Shown here piece by piece: positions 45,684 through 54,580 of a DNA stretch of 64,000 nucleotides. Position 1 is the stretch's first letter. Each line of letters opens with the position of its first letter. A program made the position numbers and the translations under genes. This DNA comes from Trinickia symbiotica (GTDB lineage: Bacteria > Pseudomonadota > Gammaproteobacteria > Burkholderiales > Burkholderiaceae): positions 124,001 through 188,000 of the forward strand of contig NZ_PTIR01000006.1 of the NCBI RefSeq assembly GCF_002934455.1. The letters run 5' to 3'. A model generated the notes under the pieces. It was given only the letters and a program-made list of their open reading frames with translations, was not told where the DNA came from and did no database searches.

Positions 45684-48101
45684 TCAACGAGGTGGCACGC
45701 GAACGGTCAGACGCCTCCAGTTCGCATCCACGCGATCGGACGCGAGATTTCCGTGCACGCACAGCACCTCGCGAGCATCGGCCGCGGGCAGCCAGACTTC
45801 GACCTCGTCTCGCGCGCTAGCGTGTGAGCCGGTGTAGACGACCGATAGCCGAAGCGTCGTTTCCTCGCTTGCCAGGGTGAGTTCCCAGCGCCCCTGTTCG
45901 CCTGAGCGCCATGCTTCGCTCTCACCGTCGTCTTCAATCGAACCGCCGCGTGCGACGCCCGTTCCGGCGAACGGCAGCACGGCGAACGCGCGCCGGTCCG
46001 CGCGATACGCGAATGTCTGCTCCGCGATGTTGAGCGCAACGGCGAAACCTTCGCGAAGCAGCATGACGGGCTTCTCGAGGGGCGCCGGTAAGCGAATCGT
46101 CTGTCCGCCCTCGAATGCTTCGCCGCTCCAGTACGACAACCAGCGCACTCCAGACGGGAGATAGACATCGCGCGTCGTTTGGCCCGGATCGACGACAGGC
46201 GCCACGAGCAGCGACGGGCCGAGCATCATGTCGTCGCCGTCGATGAGACAGCGCGGGTCTGCGGGGAACTCCGCGAACATGGGACGCAGCACGGGCTCGT
46301 AAGCGTCGTGCGACTGCCAAAGCAAATCGTAGAGATAGGGGATGAGACGGTAGCGCAGCTTGATGAGGCTTGCGACGCAGGGCGTCACTTGCGGGTACAT
46401 CCACGGCTCGTTGACGGTTCCGTCGTCATTCCATGAATGGATGCTGAATCGAGGCAGAAAAATGCCGAATGCGACCCAGCGAGCCAAGAGTTCGGGATCG
46501 GGTGCCGGCCCCGAAAATCCGCCGATATCGTGGCCGCTGTTGGATACGCCGGACATCGCGAGCCCGAGGCCCATCTTGAGGTTGAAGCGTAGCGTCTCCC
46601 AGGACGTGTAGTTGTCGCCGGACCAGGTCTGCACATATCGGTGCATCCCCACGCCACCCGAGCGAGACACGAGGAACGGACGCAAGGATGGCGCGTACTC
46701 GCGCTGTGCGTCGCGCGATGCGCGCATCATCAAGAGCGTCTGCAGGACTTTGGCTTGGCGTGCCGGGTAGGGCTGGCCGTTGCCGTGCGCGAGCGCGTCG
46801 TCGGTCCAGATCTCGAACTCGTTGTTGTCGTTCCATGTCGAGGCGACGCCGTGGCTGAGCAGGGCGTCTTGGACGCGCGCTTTCCACCACGCGATCGTGG
46901 CCGGATTCGTGAAGTCGAGATACGCCCCGACCTCGTCCCAGAACTGTACCCAGGCCGGCTCGCCGGCGTTCGTTCGGATCAGCAGTCCGGCCTCGGCGGC
47001 TTGACCGAAGAACGGATGATCGTGCAGCAGGCATGGCTTGATGTTCGCGCAAAGGCGAACGCCGTGATCGAGATAGTGACTGACGAACGCGTCGATGTCG
47101 GGAAATTTCTCGCGATTCCAGTGAAAGACATAACGCTTGGGCCCGATCGATGTGTAGCCCGATGACAGATGGAACGAGTCGCAGAGAATATCGTGTTCGC
47201 GACATCGCTCGATGAATTCGTTCATGCGCCGTTGAGCGTCGGGCGCATCGGTATAGGTCATCGTCGAGCCGGAGTAGCCGAGTCCCCACTTCGGCATCCA
47301 GGCGGGGCGCCCCGTCAGCCAGGTAAAGCGGCGCACGGCCGCGAGCGGCGTGGCGGGCGAGGCGATGAAGTAATAGTCGAGGTCGCCGTGCTCGGCGATG
47401 AAGTGCCGATAATGCCCGTGATAGTTGTCGAGCTCACGGCCCATGTCGAAGTGACAGTCGGCAAGTGTGTCGTAGAAAAGGCCGAAGCCCGTCGCCGTCT
47501 TCGGTTGCCACGTCAAGTAGAACGGGATGTGCTTGTAGAGCGGGTCGGTCGAGCGCGCGCTGTAGCCCATCGCATCGATATTGCGCATTTCGTAGCGCTG
47601 GCCCGCGCGATCGAGCGAGCCGGCGCGTTCGCCGAGGCCCACATACAGCTCGTCCTGGCGGCGCTCCAGATAGTGATAGACGCGCGAATCCCACCAGCCG
47701 AAGTTGTAGGCCTGCGTCTTTCGATCGCGCAAAACGGGGTGCCACACCCCCTCATGCAGGATCTCCCAGGCGCAATAGCCGCCATCGAGCGCGATGGTCA
47801 GGCGAATGCAGGACGTTTGAACGACGACACGATCGGTATCGCTCGAAACTGAATACTGTGTTTGCGCGAACCCTGAAAGATCGCGCCGGTCCCGACCCTC
47901 GAGCGGGACGTCGTCGATGCCCGGCGCGATCGCCCAGGTGCGCGGGCCATGCAATTCGCCATCGGGCAGCACGAGTATGCGAATGATGTCATCGGCAAGG
48001 ACGAAGCACTCCATGCGGCAGCCGCTCGCGGCGGTCAGTACGAGAGGGTTGCCGGCATGCGCCGAGAGCGTGAAGCGCGGACGTTGATCGAGCGTGGCCA
48101 T
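45684..48101 (-). CDS. glycoside hydrolase family 31 protein
   Basis: Alpha-glycosidase of clan GH-D, 805 aa. An N-terminal beta domain (to about residue 240) precedes the barrel. The nucleophile aspartate lies in STWNDNNEFEIW and the acid/base aspartate in SNSGHDIGGFSG, both family signatures. LRYRLIPYLYDLLWQSH and GPSLLVAPVV are also typical. There is no signal peptide, so it acts in the cytoplasm on imported oligosaccharides. Family 31 includes alpha-glucosidases and alpha-xylosidases; the substrate cannot be decided. It is 22 bases after the MFS carrier gene, on the same strand. Confidence 0.88.
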   Translation of the reverse strand: MATLDQRPRFTLSAHAGNPLVLTAASGCRMECFVLADDIIRILVLPDGELHGPRTWAIAPGIDDVPLEGRDRRDLSGFAQTQYSVSSDTDRVVVQTSCIRLTIALDGGYCAWEILHEGVWHPVLRDRKTQAYNFGWWDSRVYHYLERRQDELYVGLGERAGSLDRAGQRYEMRNIDAMGYSARSTDPLYKHIPFYLTWQPKTATGFGLFYDTLADCHFDMGRELDNYHGHYRHFIAEHGDLDYYFIASPATPLAAVRRFTWLTGRPAWMPKWGLGYSGSTMTYTDAPDAQRRMNEFIERCREHDILCDSFHLSSGYTSIGPKRYVFHWNREKFPDIDAFVSHYLDHGVRLCANIKPCLLHDHPFFGQAAEAGLLIRTNAGEPAWVQFWDEVGAYLDFTNPATIAWWKARVQDALLSHGVASTWNDNNEFEIWTDDALAHGNGQPYPARQAKVLQTLLMMRASRDAQREYAPSLRPFLVSRSGGVGMHRYVQTWSGDNYTSWETLRFNLKMGLGLAMSGVSNSGHDIGGFSGPAPDPELLARWVAFGIFLPRFSIHSWNDDGTVNEPWMYPQVTPCVASLIKLRYRLIPYLYDLLWQSHDAYEPVLRPMFAEFPADPRCLIDGDDMMLGPSLLVAPVVDPGQTTRDVYLPSGVRWLSYWSGEAFEGGQTIRLPAPLEKPVMLLREGFAVALNIAEQTFAYRADRRAFAVLPFAGTGVARGGSIEDDGESEAWRSGEQGRWELTLASEETTLRLSVVYTGSHASARDEVEVWLPAADAREVLCVHGNLASDRVDANWRRLTVRVPPR

Positions 48102-48123
48102 GCGATATTGATGAGTAAGGAAT

Positions 48124-49416
48124 TCAGGCGATACGGGCGTCGGGTTTCGGTGCCCGCGACCGCGGCGCGCGCGTGACGCCTCGCATCAACACGACGAGCA
48201 GCGTCGCGCCGATGATGTCGAATGCCCCGAGCGCACCGAAGAGCGGTCCGTAGCCGATCGAATCGGCAAGCTGACCCACGAGGAGCGAAAAGCCGAGTCC
48301 GCCGATCCAGGCCGCCATGCCCGCGAAGCCGCTCGCGGTGCCGACTTCGCTCGACTCGAAGACGTCGGCGGCGAGCGTGTTGACGAGCGCGGAGATCATC
48401 TGATGCGCGAAGCCGCCGACGCAGAAGAGGGCGATCGCTTCGTAAGGAGAACGAACCAATCCGATACATGCGGGACCGATCATCATCAGCGCGCCCAGGA
48501 TGACGCCGGCAACGCGCGACCAGACGAGCGGCAGGCGAAGACGCTTCATCAGGAACGGAGACAGATAGCCGCCGAAGAGTCCGCCGAGATCGGCCGCGAG
48601 AAACGGCAGCCATGCGAAAAGCGCGATGGCCTTCAGATCCATATGTCGTTCGGTGGCGAGATAGAGGGGAATCCAGAAGCTGAATGTCTGCCAAGCGGGT
48701 TCCGCGAAAAAGCGTGCTTGAGCGATCGCCCAGAAGCGGCGCGTGCCAATGACGCGACGGATGCGGCGATCGTCGCCGGCAGGCGCTGCGATCGGGCTTT
48801 GGCCGCTCACGATGGCGGCGCGTTCGTTCGCCGAAATGCGCTTGTGATCGCCGGGCGAGCGATAGAACGCGAACCAGATCGCGGCCCAGACGAAGCCGAG
48901 CGCGCCCGTGACGGCAAATGCGCTTTGCCAGCCGTAGCGTAGCGACAGGAAGATCACGAGCGGCGGCGCCAAAAGCGAGCCGAGCGAGGTGCCTGCATTG
49001 AAGTAGCCGACCGCGACCGATTTCTCGCGATCGGGAAACCACTCGGCCACGACCTTCATGCCGGCCGGGATGGCCACGGCCTCCGTGAGCCCCATCAGTC
49101 CGCGCAGTCCTGCAAGCGACAGCCATCCGCCCGCGAGCCCGTGCAGACAGCCCGTGATCGACCATAGCGCGGCAAAGAGCGCAAAGCCGATGCGCAAGCC
49201 GATCAGATCGACGATGAAGCCGCAGATCGGCTGCATGAGCGTGTATCCGACCTGAAAGGCGCCGACGACGTACGAATACTGCTGCGTGCTCATGTGCAGC
49301 AGCGTTTTCAGTTGCGGCGCCATGACGCCCAATGCGTTGCGCGACAGGTAATTCATGATCGTGCCGAGACATACGAGCGCGATGATCCACCAGCGCAAGC
49401 CGACGATGGTCTTCAA
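48124..49416 (-). CDS. MFS transporter (ACS/ExuT type)
   Basis: Twelve-segment major facilitator of 430 aa in the anion:cation symporter group with hexuronate-like carriers. It begins RWWIIALVCLGTIMNYLSRNALGVMAP, then VGAFQVGYTLMQPICG and RGLMGLTEAVAIPAGMKVVAEWFPDREKS, the conserved loop 4-5 region. The TTG at 49416 has AAGGAGACGG seven bases upstream and is preferred to an ATG 21 codons earlier. It leads the unit ending in the GH31 gene, so a glycoside or uronate-containing saccharide is likely. Confidence 0.85.
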   Translation of the reverse strand: MKTIVGLRWWIIALVCLGTIMNYLSRNALGVMAPQLKTLLHMSTQQYSYVVGAFQVGYTLMQPICGFIVDLIGLRIGFALFAALWSITGCLHGLAGGWLSLAGLRGLMGLTEAVAIPAGMKVVAEWFPDREKSVAVGYFNAGTSLGSLLAPPLVIFLSLRYGWQSAFAVTGALGFVWAAIWFAFYRSPGDHKRISANERAAIVSGQSPIAAPAGDDRRIRRVIGTRRFWAIAQARFFAEPAWQTFSFWIPLYLATERHMDLKAIALFAWLPFLAADLGGLFGGYLSPFLMKRLRLPLVWSRVAGVILGALMMIGPACIGLVRSPYEAIALFCVGGFAHQMISALVNTLAADVFESSEVGTASGFAGMAAWIGGLGFSLLVGQLADSIGYGPLFGALGAFDIIGATLLVVLMRGVTRAPRSRAPKPDARIA

Positions 49417-49981
49417 ATCCGTCTCCTTCTTCTCTCGTACGCCCGCGGGCTCTACCCGCTCGCAAGCCGTCGGACGCATGATCGAATTCGAACATTTTGG
49501 TTTCGTTATCGGTCATCGTACAGCCATGCGCGTACGAGAACATCCGGGAAAACCCTTGCTGGCTCGCGAAAGCGGGCGCTAGGCGTGCTGTCGATCGGCC
49601 GCCGCGTGCTGTCAGACGTCATATGACAGCCGGTGAGGCGGTCGCCGTGTGCGCTGACCGTGTTATTCGTTCGAACAGGTAGTTGTTCGTTTGCGAGCGC
49701 AGAAGATGGCGCACGAAAGCAGGACTATCGAGGAGGGATAGCGCCAGAATGATGGCCGCTTTCGCGATTCAGCGAGGGGAGTTGTACCTTCACGCGCTTT
49801 GCGGGTTCAGCGTCACATGCGTAAGCTCGGCCCTCGGGCGTGCGCGCTCGCATTGTTCTTTCCGCCGCACCAGTGAATTCTGGAATGGCCCATTTATCCA
49901 CTGTGGCCGCGCTCCTACACTGGCATCACCAGCTGCAAACAAGGGTGTTTGCGGAATCACAAGACAGTGTCGGAGGTCATC
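49417..49981. other. Intergenic region between MFS and DUF4148 genes
   Basis: A 565-base divergent gap. It holds the promoters of both neighbours, an inverted repeat at 49609-49629 and no convincing gene. Short frames here do not look coding. Confidence 0.6.
49609..49629. promoter_or_regulatory. Inverted repeat CTGTCA-N9-TGACAG
   Basis: Perfect six-base arms about 190 bases before the MFS start. Could be an operator for the carrier/glycosidase unit. No regulator gene is next to it. Confidence 0.35.
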
Positions 49982-50290
49982 ATGAAGTCGATCATCAAAG
50001 CAGTTGCCATCGCCGTCGCGCTCGCTGCGCCTGTCGTCTCGTTCGCTCAATCGAACAACCAGCCGCTCACGCGTGCGCAAGTCCGCGCGGATCTCGTACG
50101 CGTCGAGAAGGCCGGCTACAACCCGCTCGACTGGCTCCACTATCCGGAGAACATCCAGGCAGCCGAAGCCCGTATCGCCGCGCAAGATGCAAACAACGGC
50201 GTGGGTGGCGCGCAAAGCGGTGCTGAATCGGGCCGCGCGAGCGATGGAGCAATCAGCTCGTATTCGCCGCCGATCGCTCAGCACAACTAA
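49982..50290 (+). CDS. DUF4148 domain-containing protein
   Basis: Small exported protein of 102 aa. A cleavable signal peptide (MKSIIKAVAIAVALAAPVVS-FAQ) is followed by PLTRAQVRADLVRVEKAGYNP, the hallmark of DUF4148, a family abundant in Burkholderia. A low-complexity polar C-terminus follows (AQDANNGVGGAQSGAES). The start was taken at MKSII, after a leader-like frame of 11 codons. Function unknown; it stands alone before a strong terminator. Confidence 0.88.
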   Translation: MKSIIKAVAIAVALAAPVVSFAQSNNQPLTRAQVRADLVRVEKAGYNPLDWLHYPENIQAAEARIAAQDANNGVGGAQSGAESGRASDGAISSYSPPIAQHN

Positions 50291-50419
50291 GCAATCGAAG
50301 GCAGGCGTGCCTCGAAAAGACACGCCTGCGGCGAGCACGACAGCCTCGACGTCGTGCCGTTCACTACATCAATTGTGAGGCCCTGAATCCTCCGAGCCGC
50401 TGGGGTTCCCGGTGGTGTT

Positions 50420-50454
50420 GCCCAGACCCGCGCTTTTGCGGTCTGGGCTTTTTT
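50420..50454 (+). terminator. Terminator after the DUF4148 gene
   Basis: Stem GCCCAGACCCGC / GCGGTCTGGGC (11 pairs with one extra base) followed by T6. It points downstream of the DUF4148 gene, towards the convergent ohr gene. Confidence 0.8.
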
Positions 50455-50462
50455 GGCTCCGC

Positions 50463-50888
50463 TCAGACGAGCGTCAACTTTACGTCGACGTTGTTGCGCG
50501 TGGCGTTCGAGTAAGGGCACACGACGTGGGCCTTTTCGATCAGCGACTGCGCCTGTGCGCGGTCCATGCCCGGCAGCGAAATTTTGAGCTCGACTTCGAT
50601 GCCGAAACCGTTCGGGATTGGACCAATGCCGACCTCGCCGTCGATCGACGCGTCGGCCGGCATCTGGATTTTGTCGCGTGCCGCGACGAATTTCATCGCA
50701 CCGATGAAGCAGGCGCTATAGCCGGCCGCAAAGAGCTGCTCGGGATTGGCTCCTTCGCCGCCGGCACCGCCGAGCTCGCGCGGCGTCGTGAGTTTGAAAT
50801 CGAGCTTGCTGTCGGGCACGACCGCACGGCCGTCGCGGCCGCCGGTGGCATGAGCATGAGCGCGGTAAAGAACTTTTTCGAGTGACAT
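50463..50888 (-). CDS. ohr: organic hydroperoxide resistance protein (Ohr)
   Basis: Ohr/OsmC-family thiol peroxidase of 141 aa that reduces organic hydroperoxides. The two reactive cysteines are Cys60 (GYSACF) and Cys124 (VVCPYS). Arg18 and Glu50, which activate the peroxidatic cysteine in characterised Ohr proteins, are at the expected places. GGAG precedes the ATG at 50888. An upstream TetR gene with the same operator pattern as the ohr promoter suggests control by that protein rather than by a MarR-type OhrR. Confidence 0.92.
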   Translation of the reverse strand: MSLEKVLYRAHAHATGGRDGRAVVPDSKLDFKLTTPRELGGAGGEGANPEQLFAAGYSACFIGAMKFVAARDKIQMPADASIDGEVGIGPIPNGFGIEVELKISLPGMDRAQAQSLIEKAHVVCPYSNATRNNVDVKLTLV

Positions 50889-50934
50889 GACAACTTTCTC
50901 CTTCGTGGATAAGTGCTTCTGACCCAATTATCTA

Positions 50935-50950
50935 TCTACCGGGAGGTAGA
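50935..50950. promoter_or_regulatory. TetR operator candidate O1 (ohr promoter)
   Basis: TCTACC-GGGA-GGTAGA, 46 bases before ohr. It has the arm-4-arm layout shared with O2 and O3. Confidence 0.6.
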
Positions 50951-51035
50951 CAGGCGCCTGCAAAGAAACGATACACCAAGTTCGTTTCCTCAACGTTTTG
51001 CCAGCGCAAAAGGCGCCGACCATCGATCGGATGTA

Positions 51036-51051
51036 TCTACGTGTAGATAGA
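51036..51051. promoter_or_regulatory. TetR operator candidate O2
   Basis: TCTACG-TGTA-GATAGA, between tetR and ohr. It also reads as TATCTAC-GT-GTAGATA, a perfect inverted repeat. Confidence 0.55.
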
Positions 51052-51105
51052 ATTGAACAAAAAAAATGAACACACGGCTTAACGGTGTGCGTGCCGAGCC
51101 TCCGG

Positions 51106-51672
51106 TTATTTCGGGATCCTCCACAACGCTTCGACCTCGTCCATCCGGCTCTTCGTGTGAAACAACCGGCTCGTCAACACGCTGCCCTGATACGCGGCGA
51201 AGAGGGCGCGCGCCGCATGCTCGGGCTTGCCGGCGATCGCGATCGTCTTTTCCTGCACGCCTTGAGCCAGTACCTTCGAGAGCCAACTTTCGTTGGCCTT
51301 GAAGAATGCCTGCACCGCAAGGCGTACATTGTCGGGCAGCGAGCCGATATCGGCCGCGAGCATGCCGCACAGGCAGATCTGGTCCCCGTCGCCGAGCGTG
51401 CGGGCGAAGAGCTTCGCGTACTTGGAGAGCTTCGCATCGGCCGCAAGCGCCGCATCGATCGACCCGAGCGCTTGCAGCACTTCGCTGCTGTACTCGTTGA
51501 CGGCTTCGAGCACCAAATCGTCCTTCGACGGGAAGTAGTAGTGGATGCTCGATGTCTTCACGCCGACGAGCTCGGACAGATCGCGATAGCTGAAGCCGTT
51601 GTAGCCACGCAGCATCATCAGTGTGATGGCGTGCTCGAGGATCTGTTCGCGGACTGTGCTCGTCGTTTCCAT
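51106..51672 (-). CDS. TetR family regulator of ohr
   Basis: TetR/AcrR repressor of 188 aa. The N-terminal HTH (HAITLMMLRGYNGFSYRDLS then ELVGVKTSSIHYYFPSKDDL) is classical; the C-terminal helical domain is the ligand pocket. It contains a cysteine-containing stretch (GDQICLCGML) that could be redox active. The start at 51672 follows from homology. It lies upstream of ohr on the same strand, with O3 in its own promoter and O1, O2 before ohr. It is therefore likely to repress both; peroxide or electrophile sensing is inference. Confidence 0.88.
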   Translation of the reverse strand: METTSTVREQILEHAITLMMLRGYNGFSYRDLSELVGVKTSSIHYYFPSKDDLVLEAVNEYSSEVLQALGSIDAALAADAKLSKYAKLFARTLGDGDQICLCGMLAADIGSLPDNVRLAVQAFFKANESWLSKVLAQGVQEKTIAIAGKPEHAARALFAAYQGSVLTSRLFHTKSRMDEVEALWRIPK

Positions 51673-51685
51673 GAGGCGAACTCTA

Positions 51686-51701
51686 TCTATCTGTAGGTAG
51701 A
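51686..51701. promoter_or_regulatory. TetR operator candidate O3 (tetR promoter)
   Basis: TCTATC-TGTA-GGTAGA, 13 bases before the tetR ATG. It matches O1 and O2 in layout and arms. Confidence 0.6.
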
Positions 51702-51759
51702 ATGTCAACCACTTTCTTCCGACCGGCGCTAGCATGAACGTCGGCAACGGAGCCGACTC

Positions 51760-52581
51760 TCACGTCTCGCGATGCATCGACAATCGCTGTGCCGTGTCGT
51801 CGAGCATCTTCGTGACGTCGTCGAGCGATGGTGCGACGTAGCTGTCGATGCGGCGCATATACGGCGTCGTCATGGCGGCGATCGCGTGGCCGGAAGGGCC
51901 GAGAATCGGGAACGAGACGTCGGTGACGCCGAACGCATGCGCGCTCTCCTGGCGCAAATACCCGTGCGAGCGGATCGTTTCGAGCGTGGCCGCGATCTGC
52001 TCGTTCGTCAAAGCGATCTCGCCCTTGACCTTCGTGTGCTCGGTGAGCATCCGTTCGCGCTCGCTCTCGCTTTGAAAAGCGAGCATGACGTGGCCGGATG
52101 CGGTATCGACGAGTCCGACGCGCGAGCCGAGCCGGATCGACAGGCCCCAGGTGCCGGGGCCGTCGACCTGGGCGATGACGAGCAGATTGCCGCGGTCATA
52201 GACGGTCAGATGGCACGACTGTTCGGCGCGCTCGGCGAAGCGTTGCATTTCGGGCAGCGCTTCGGCGATGAAGCGATTCATCGGCGGATGCCGGTGCGCG
52301 AGGGCGAAAAGCTTCAGGCTGAGCGTGTATCGGTCGCCGCCGGGCGAGCGAATGACGTACTGACGAGCGACGAGGCGCTCGAGCATTCGGTAGATCTCGC
52401 TCGCGTTGCGACCGAGCGCCTTCATGATCTCGGCACGCGTCAGGCCTTCCTTTTGCTCCGACAAAAGCTCGAGGATATCGAGCCCTTTGTCGAGTGCGGG
52501 CGCACGATAGCGATCGGCTTCGTCACCGGGCGAACCACTCGGGGCCTGTGCCGCCGGCTTCAAGTTTTGGGCTGGGTTCAA
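51760..52581 (-). CDS. IclR family regulator of the fucose-type operon
   Basis: IclR regulator of 273 aa. The wHTH is LDKGLDILELLSEQKEGLTR with the recognition segment NASEIYRMLERLVARQYV; the effector domain has the GDRYTLSLKLF, VGLVDTASGHVMLAF and PILGPSGHAIAAMT family blocks. The only start in the open frame is TTG at 52581, right after an in-frame stop, with no clear ribosome-binding site. It is divergent from the split UxaA genes and probably represses that operon until an L-fuconate-like inducer appears. Confidence 0.87.
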   Translation of the reverse strand: MNPAQNLKPAAQAPSGSPGDEADRYRAPALDKGLDILELLSEQKEGLTRAEIMKALGRNASEIYRMLERLVARQYVIRSPGGDRYTLSLKLFALAHRHPPMNRFIAEALPEMQRFAERAEQSCHLTVYDRGNLLVIAQVDGPGTWGLSIRLGSRVGLVDTASGHVMLAFQSESERERMLTEHTKVKGEIALTNEQIAATLETIRSHGYLRQESAHAFGVTDVSFPILGPSGHAIAAMTTPYMRRIDSYVAPSLDDVTKMLDDTAQRLSMHRET

Positions 52582-52727
52582 TTAGTTGGCAGTCTCGGGA
52601 GAAGTAGGCATCACGTCGTTGCCGGGTTGCGTCATTGCGAACGAAACCAGGTGTTCCGGGCCGCTTCATCTTACGGGGACGTGATCGGCCTGGAGGGGTC
52701 CTCAGGGAAAATACGCACCCGCGCCGC

Positions 52728-52757
52728 TTGACGCACGATCATTCGCATATGAATAAT
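52728..52757 (+). promoter_or_regulatory. Promoter of the fucose-type operon
   Basis: TTGACG (52728-52733), 18-base spacer, AATAAT (52752-52757, five of six matches). The -10 box lies inside a 17-base inverted repeat. Confidence 0.5.
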
Positions 52758-52765
52758 ATATTCAT
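52749..52765. promoter_or_regulatory. IclR operator candidate
   Basis: ATGAATA-ATA-TATTCAT, a perfect seven-base-arm inverted repeat on the -10 box of the dehydratase operon, in the gap between it and the divergent IclR gene. Confidence 0.55.
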
Positions 52766-52866
52766 TGGTGAATCGGTGGCTAGACGGTGATTGGCGCTAG
52801 GATACCGGTTCCATCGCACCATCACGCCATTGCCGAGCGCCGCGCGGCCCAGGACAGGAGACAAAT

Positions 52867-53214
52867 ATGGCACTGAGCGAGACGCAACAGGCGACCGACG
52901 CCCGGCTCATACTGCTCTCGCCGGAGGACAACTGCCTCATTGCGGGCACGACGCTCGAGGCGGGCACGTCGCTCGTGATCGAAGGTGAGACGGTCGTGCT
53001 CGGCAAGACGATTCCGCTCGGGCACAAGCTCGCGCGACGCGCATTGGGCGCCGAGGAGAAAGTCGTCCGCTATGGCGCGCCGATCGGGCACGTCACGACC
53101 GAAGTCGCAAGAGGCGATCACCTGCACATGCACAACCTCGTCAGCGATTATCTACCCACGTACACGCACGAGGCCGGTCACAGCTTCGTTTCGCATCAAC
53201 ACGGCGAAGCGTGA
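52867..53214 (+). CDS. UxaA-type dehydratase, small (SAF) subunit
   Basis: Protein of 115 aa equal to the N-terminal SAF domain of altronate/galactarate dehydratases (LILLSPEDNCLIAGTTLEAG, GHKLARRALGAEEKVVRYGAPIGH, then THEAGHSFVSHQ). In one-piece UxaA this is fused to the catalytic part; here the partner is encoded 43 bases downstream. CAGGAGACAAAT precedes the ATG. Split pairs like this are known in the L-fucose locus of Campylobacter jejuni, where the pair is thought to dehydrate L-fuconate. Confidence 0.85.
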   Translation: MALSETQQATDARLILLSPEDNCLIAGTTLEAGTSLVIEGETVVLGKTIPLGHKLARRALGAEEKVVRYGAPIGHVTTEVARGDHLHMHNLVSDYLPTYTHEAGHSFVSHQHGEA

Positions 53215-53257
53215 GCGTCGTCGCGTCGACGAACTTTCCGGGGAACAACCACCCACT

Positions 53258-54580
53258 ATGAACGAACTTTCATCGAACGCCGCGCCGCTACGCGGCTATT
53301 TGCGCAGCGACGGACGTAAGGGCATCCGCAATGTCGTGGCCGTCGCGTACCTCGTCGAGTGCGCGCATCATGTGGCGCGCGAAATCGTCGCGCGCTTTGC
53401 GCCGCGCTTCGATGATGCCGGTTTCGAGGAAGGGGTCGTCGACGCCGACTTCGAGCCGAAGAATGCCCATGACGACGACCCCGACGTCCATTTGATCGGA
53501 TTTCCGGGCTGCTACCCGAATGCGTATGCCGAGAAGATGATGGCTCGCATCGCGACGCATCCGAACGTCGGCGCCGTGCTTTTCGTTTCGCTCGGCTGCG
53601 AGAGCATGAATAAGCACTATCTCGTCGATCTCGTGCGGGAGACGGGGCGGCCCGTCGAAGTACTGACGATCCAGGAAACGGGCGGCACGCGCAGCACGGT
53701 GATGCGCGGCGTCGACTGGGTGCGCCGCGCGCGGGCGACGCTGCGCGCGCAGCAGACCGTGCCGATGGGCTTCGACGAGTTCATCGTCGGCACCGTCTGT
53801 GGCGGCTCCGACGGCACGAGCGGCATTACGGCGAACCCGGCGGTCGGCCGCGCGTTCGATGCGCTGATCGAGCGCGGCGCGACCTGCCTCTTCGAGGAGA
53901 CGGGCGAACTCGTCGGCTGCGAGTTTCACATGAAGTCGCGCGCGGCGCGGCCCGAGCTCGGCGACGCCATCGTCGAATGCGTGGCAAAGGCCGCGCGCTA
54001 TTACACGATCATGGGGCACGGGAGCTTCGCTGTCGGCAATGCCGACGGCGGGTTGACCACGCAGGAGGAAAAGTCGCTCGGCGCCTATCCGAAAAGCGGC
54101 GCCTCGCCGATCGTCGGCATCGTCAAGCCTGGCGATATCCCGCCGACGGGCGGTCTCTATCTGCTCGACGTCGTGCCCGACGGCGAGCCGCGCTTCGGCT
54201 TCCCGAACATCAGCGACAACGCCGAGATCGGCGAGCTGATCGCCTGCGGCGCACATCTGATTCTTTTCACGACGGGGCGCGGCTCGGTGGTGGGCTCGGC
54301 GATTTCGCCCGTCGTCAAGGTTTGCGCAAATCCGGCGACCTATCGCAAACTGTCGGGCGACATGGATGTCGACGCGGGCCGCATCCTCGAGGGGCGCGGC
54401 ACGCTCGACGAGGTCGGGCGCGAGGTGTTCGACCTGACCGCCGCGGCCGCCGGCGGCACTCGGACGAAATCGGAGCTGCTTGGCCACCAGGAGTTCATCT
54501 TGACCTACAAAGCATTCGAGCCCATCGGGCCGGCGTGTCTTCCCATCGCGCAGGTCGCGCCCGCGGGGGTGAGCGCATGA
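53258..54580 (+). CDS. UxaA-type dehydratase, large (catalytic) subunit
   Basis: Catalytic half of a UxaA-type sugar-acid dehydratase, 440 aa. Family blocks: GYLRSDGRKGIRNVV at the start, FPGCYPNAYAEKMMARIATHPN, FVSLGCESM, CGGSDGTSGITANPAVG, and the C-terminal CANPATYRKLSGDMDVDAG. Conserved cysteines in CYPN, GCES and VCGG fit the metal-dependent active site. The start at 53258 gives homology from the first residues. Its stop overlaps the aldo/keto reductase start (ATGA). With the SAF subunit it would convert L-fuconate, or a related aldonate, to the 2-keto-3-deoxy acid. Confidence 0.87.
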   Translation: MNELSSNAAPLRGYLRSDGRKGIRNVVAVAYLVECAHHVAREIVARFAPRFDDAGFEEGVVDADFEPKNAHDDDPDVHLIGFPGCYPNAYAEKMMARIATHPNVGAVLFVSLGCESMNKHYLVDLVRETGRPVEVLTIQETGGTRSTVMRGVDWVRRARATLRAQQTVPMGFDEFIVGTVCGGSDGTSGITANPAVGRAFDALIERGATCLFEETGELVGCEFHMKSRAARPELGDAIVECVAKAARYYTIMGHGSFAVGNADGGLTTQEEKSLGAYPKSGASPIVGIVKPGDIPPTGGLYLLDVVPDGEPRFGFPNISDNAEIGELIACGAHLILFTTGRGSVVGSAISPVVKVCANPATYRKLSGDMDVDAGRILEGRGTLDEVGREVFDLTAAAAGGTRTKSELLGHQEFILTYKAFEPIGPACLPIAQVAPAGVSA

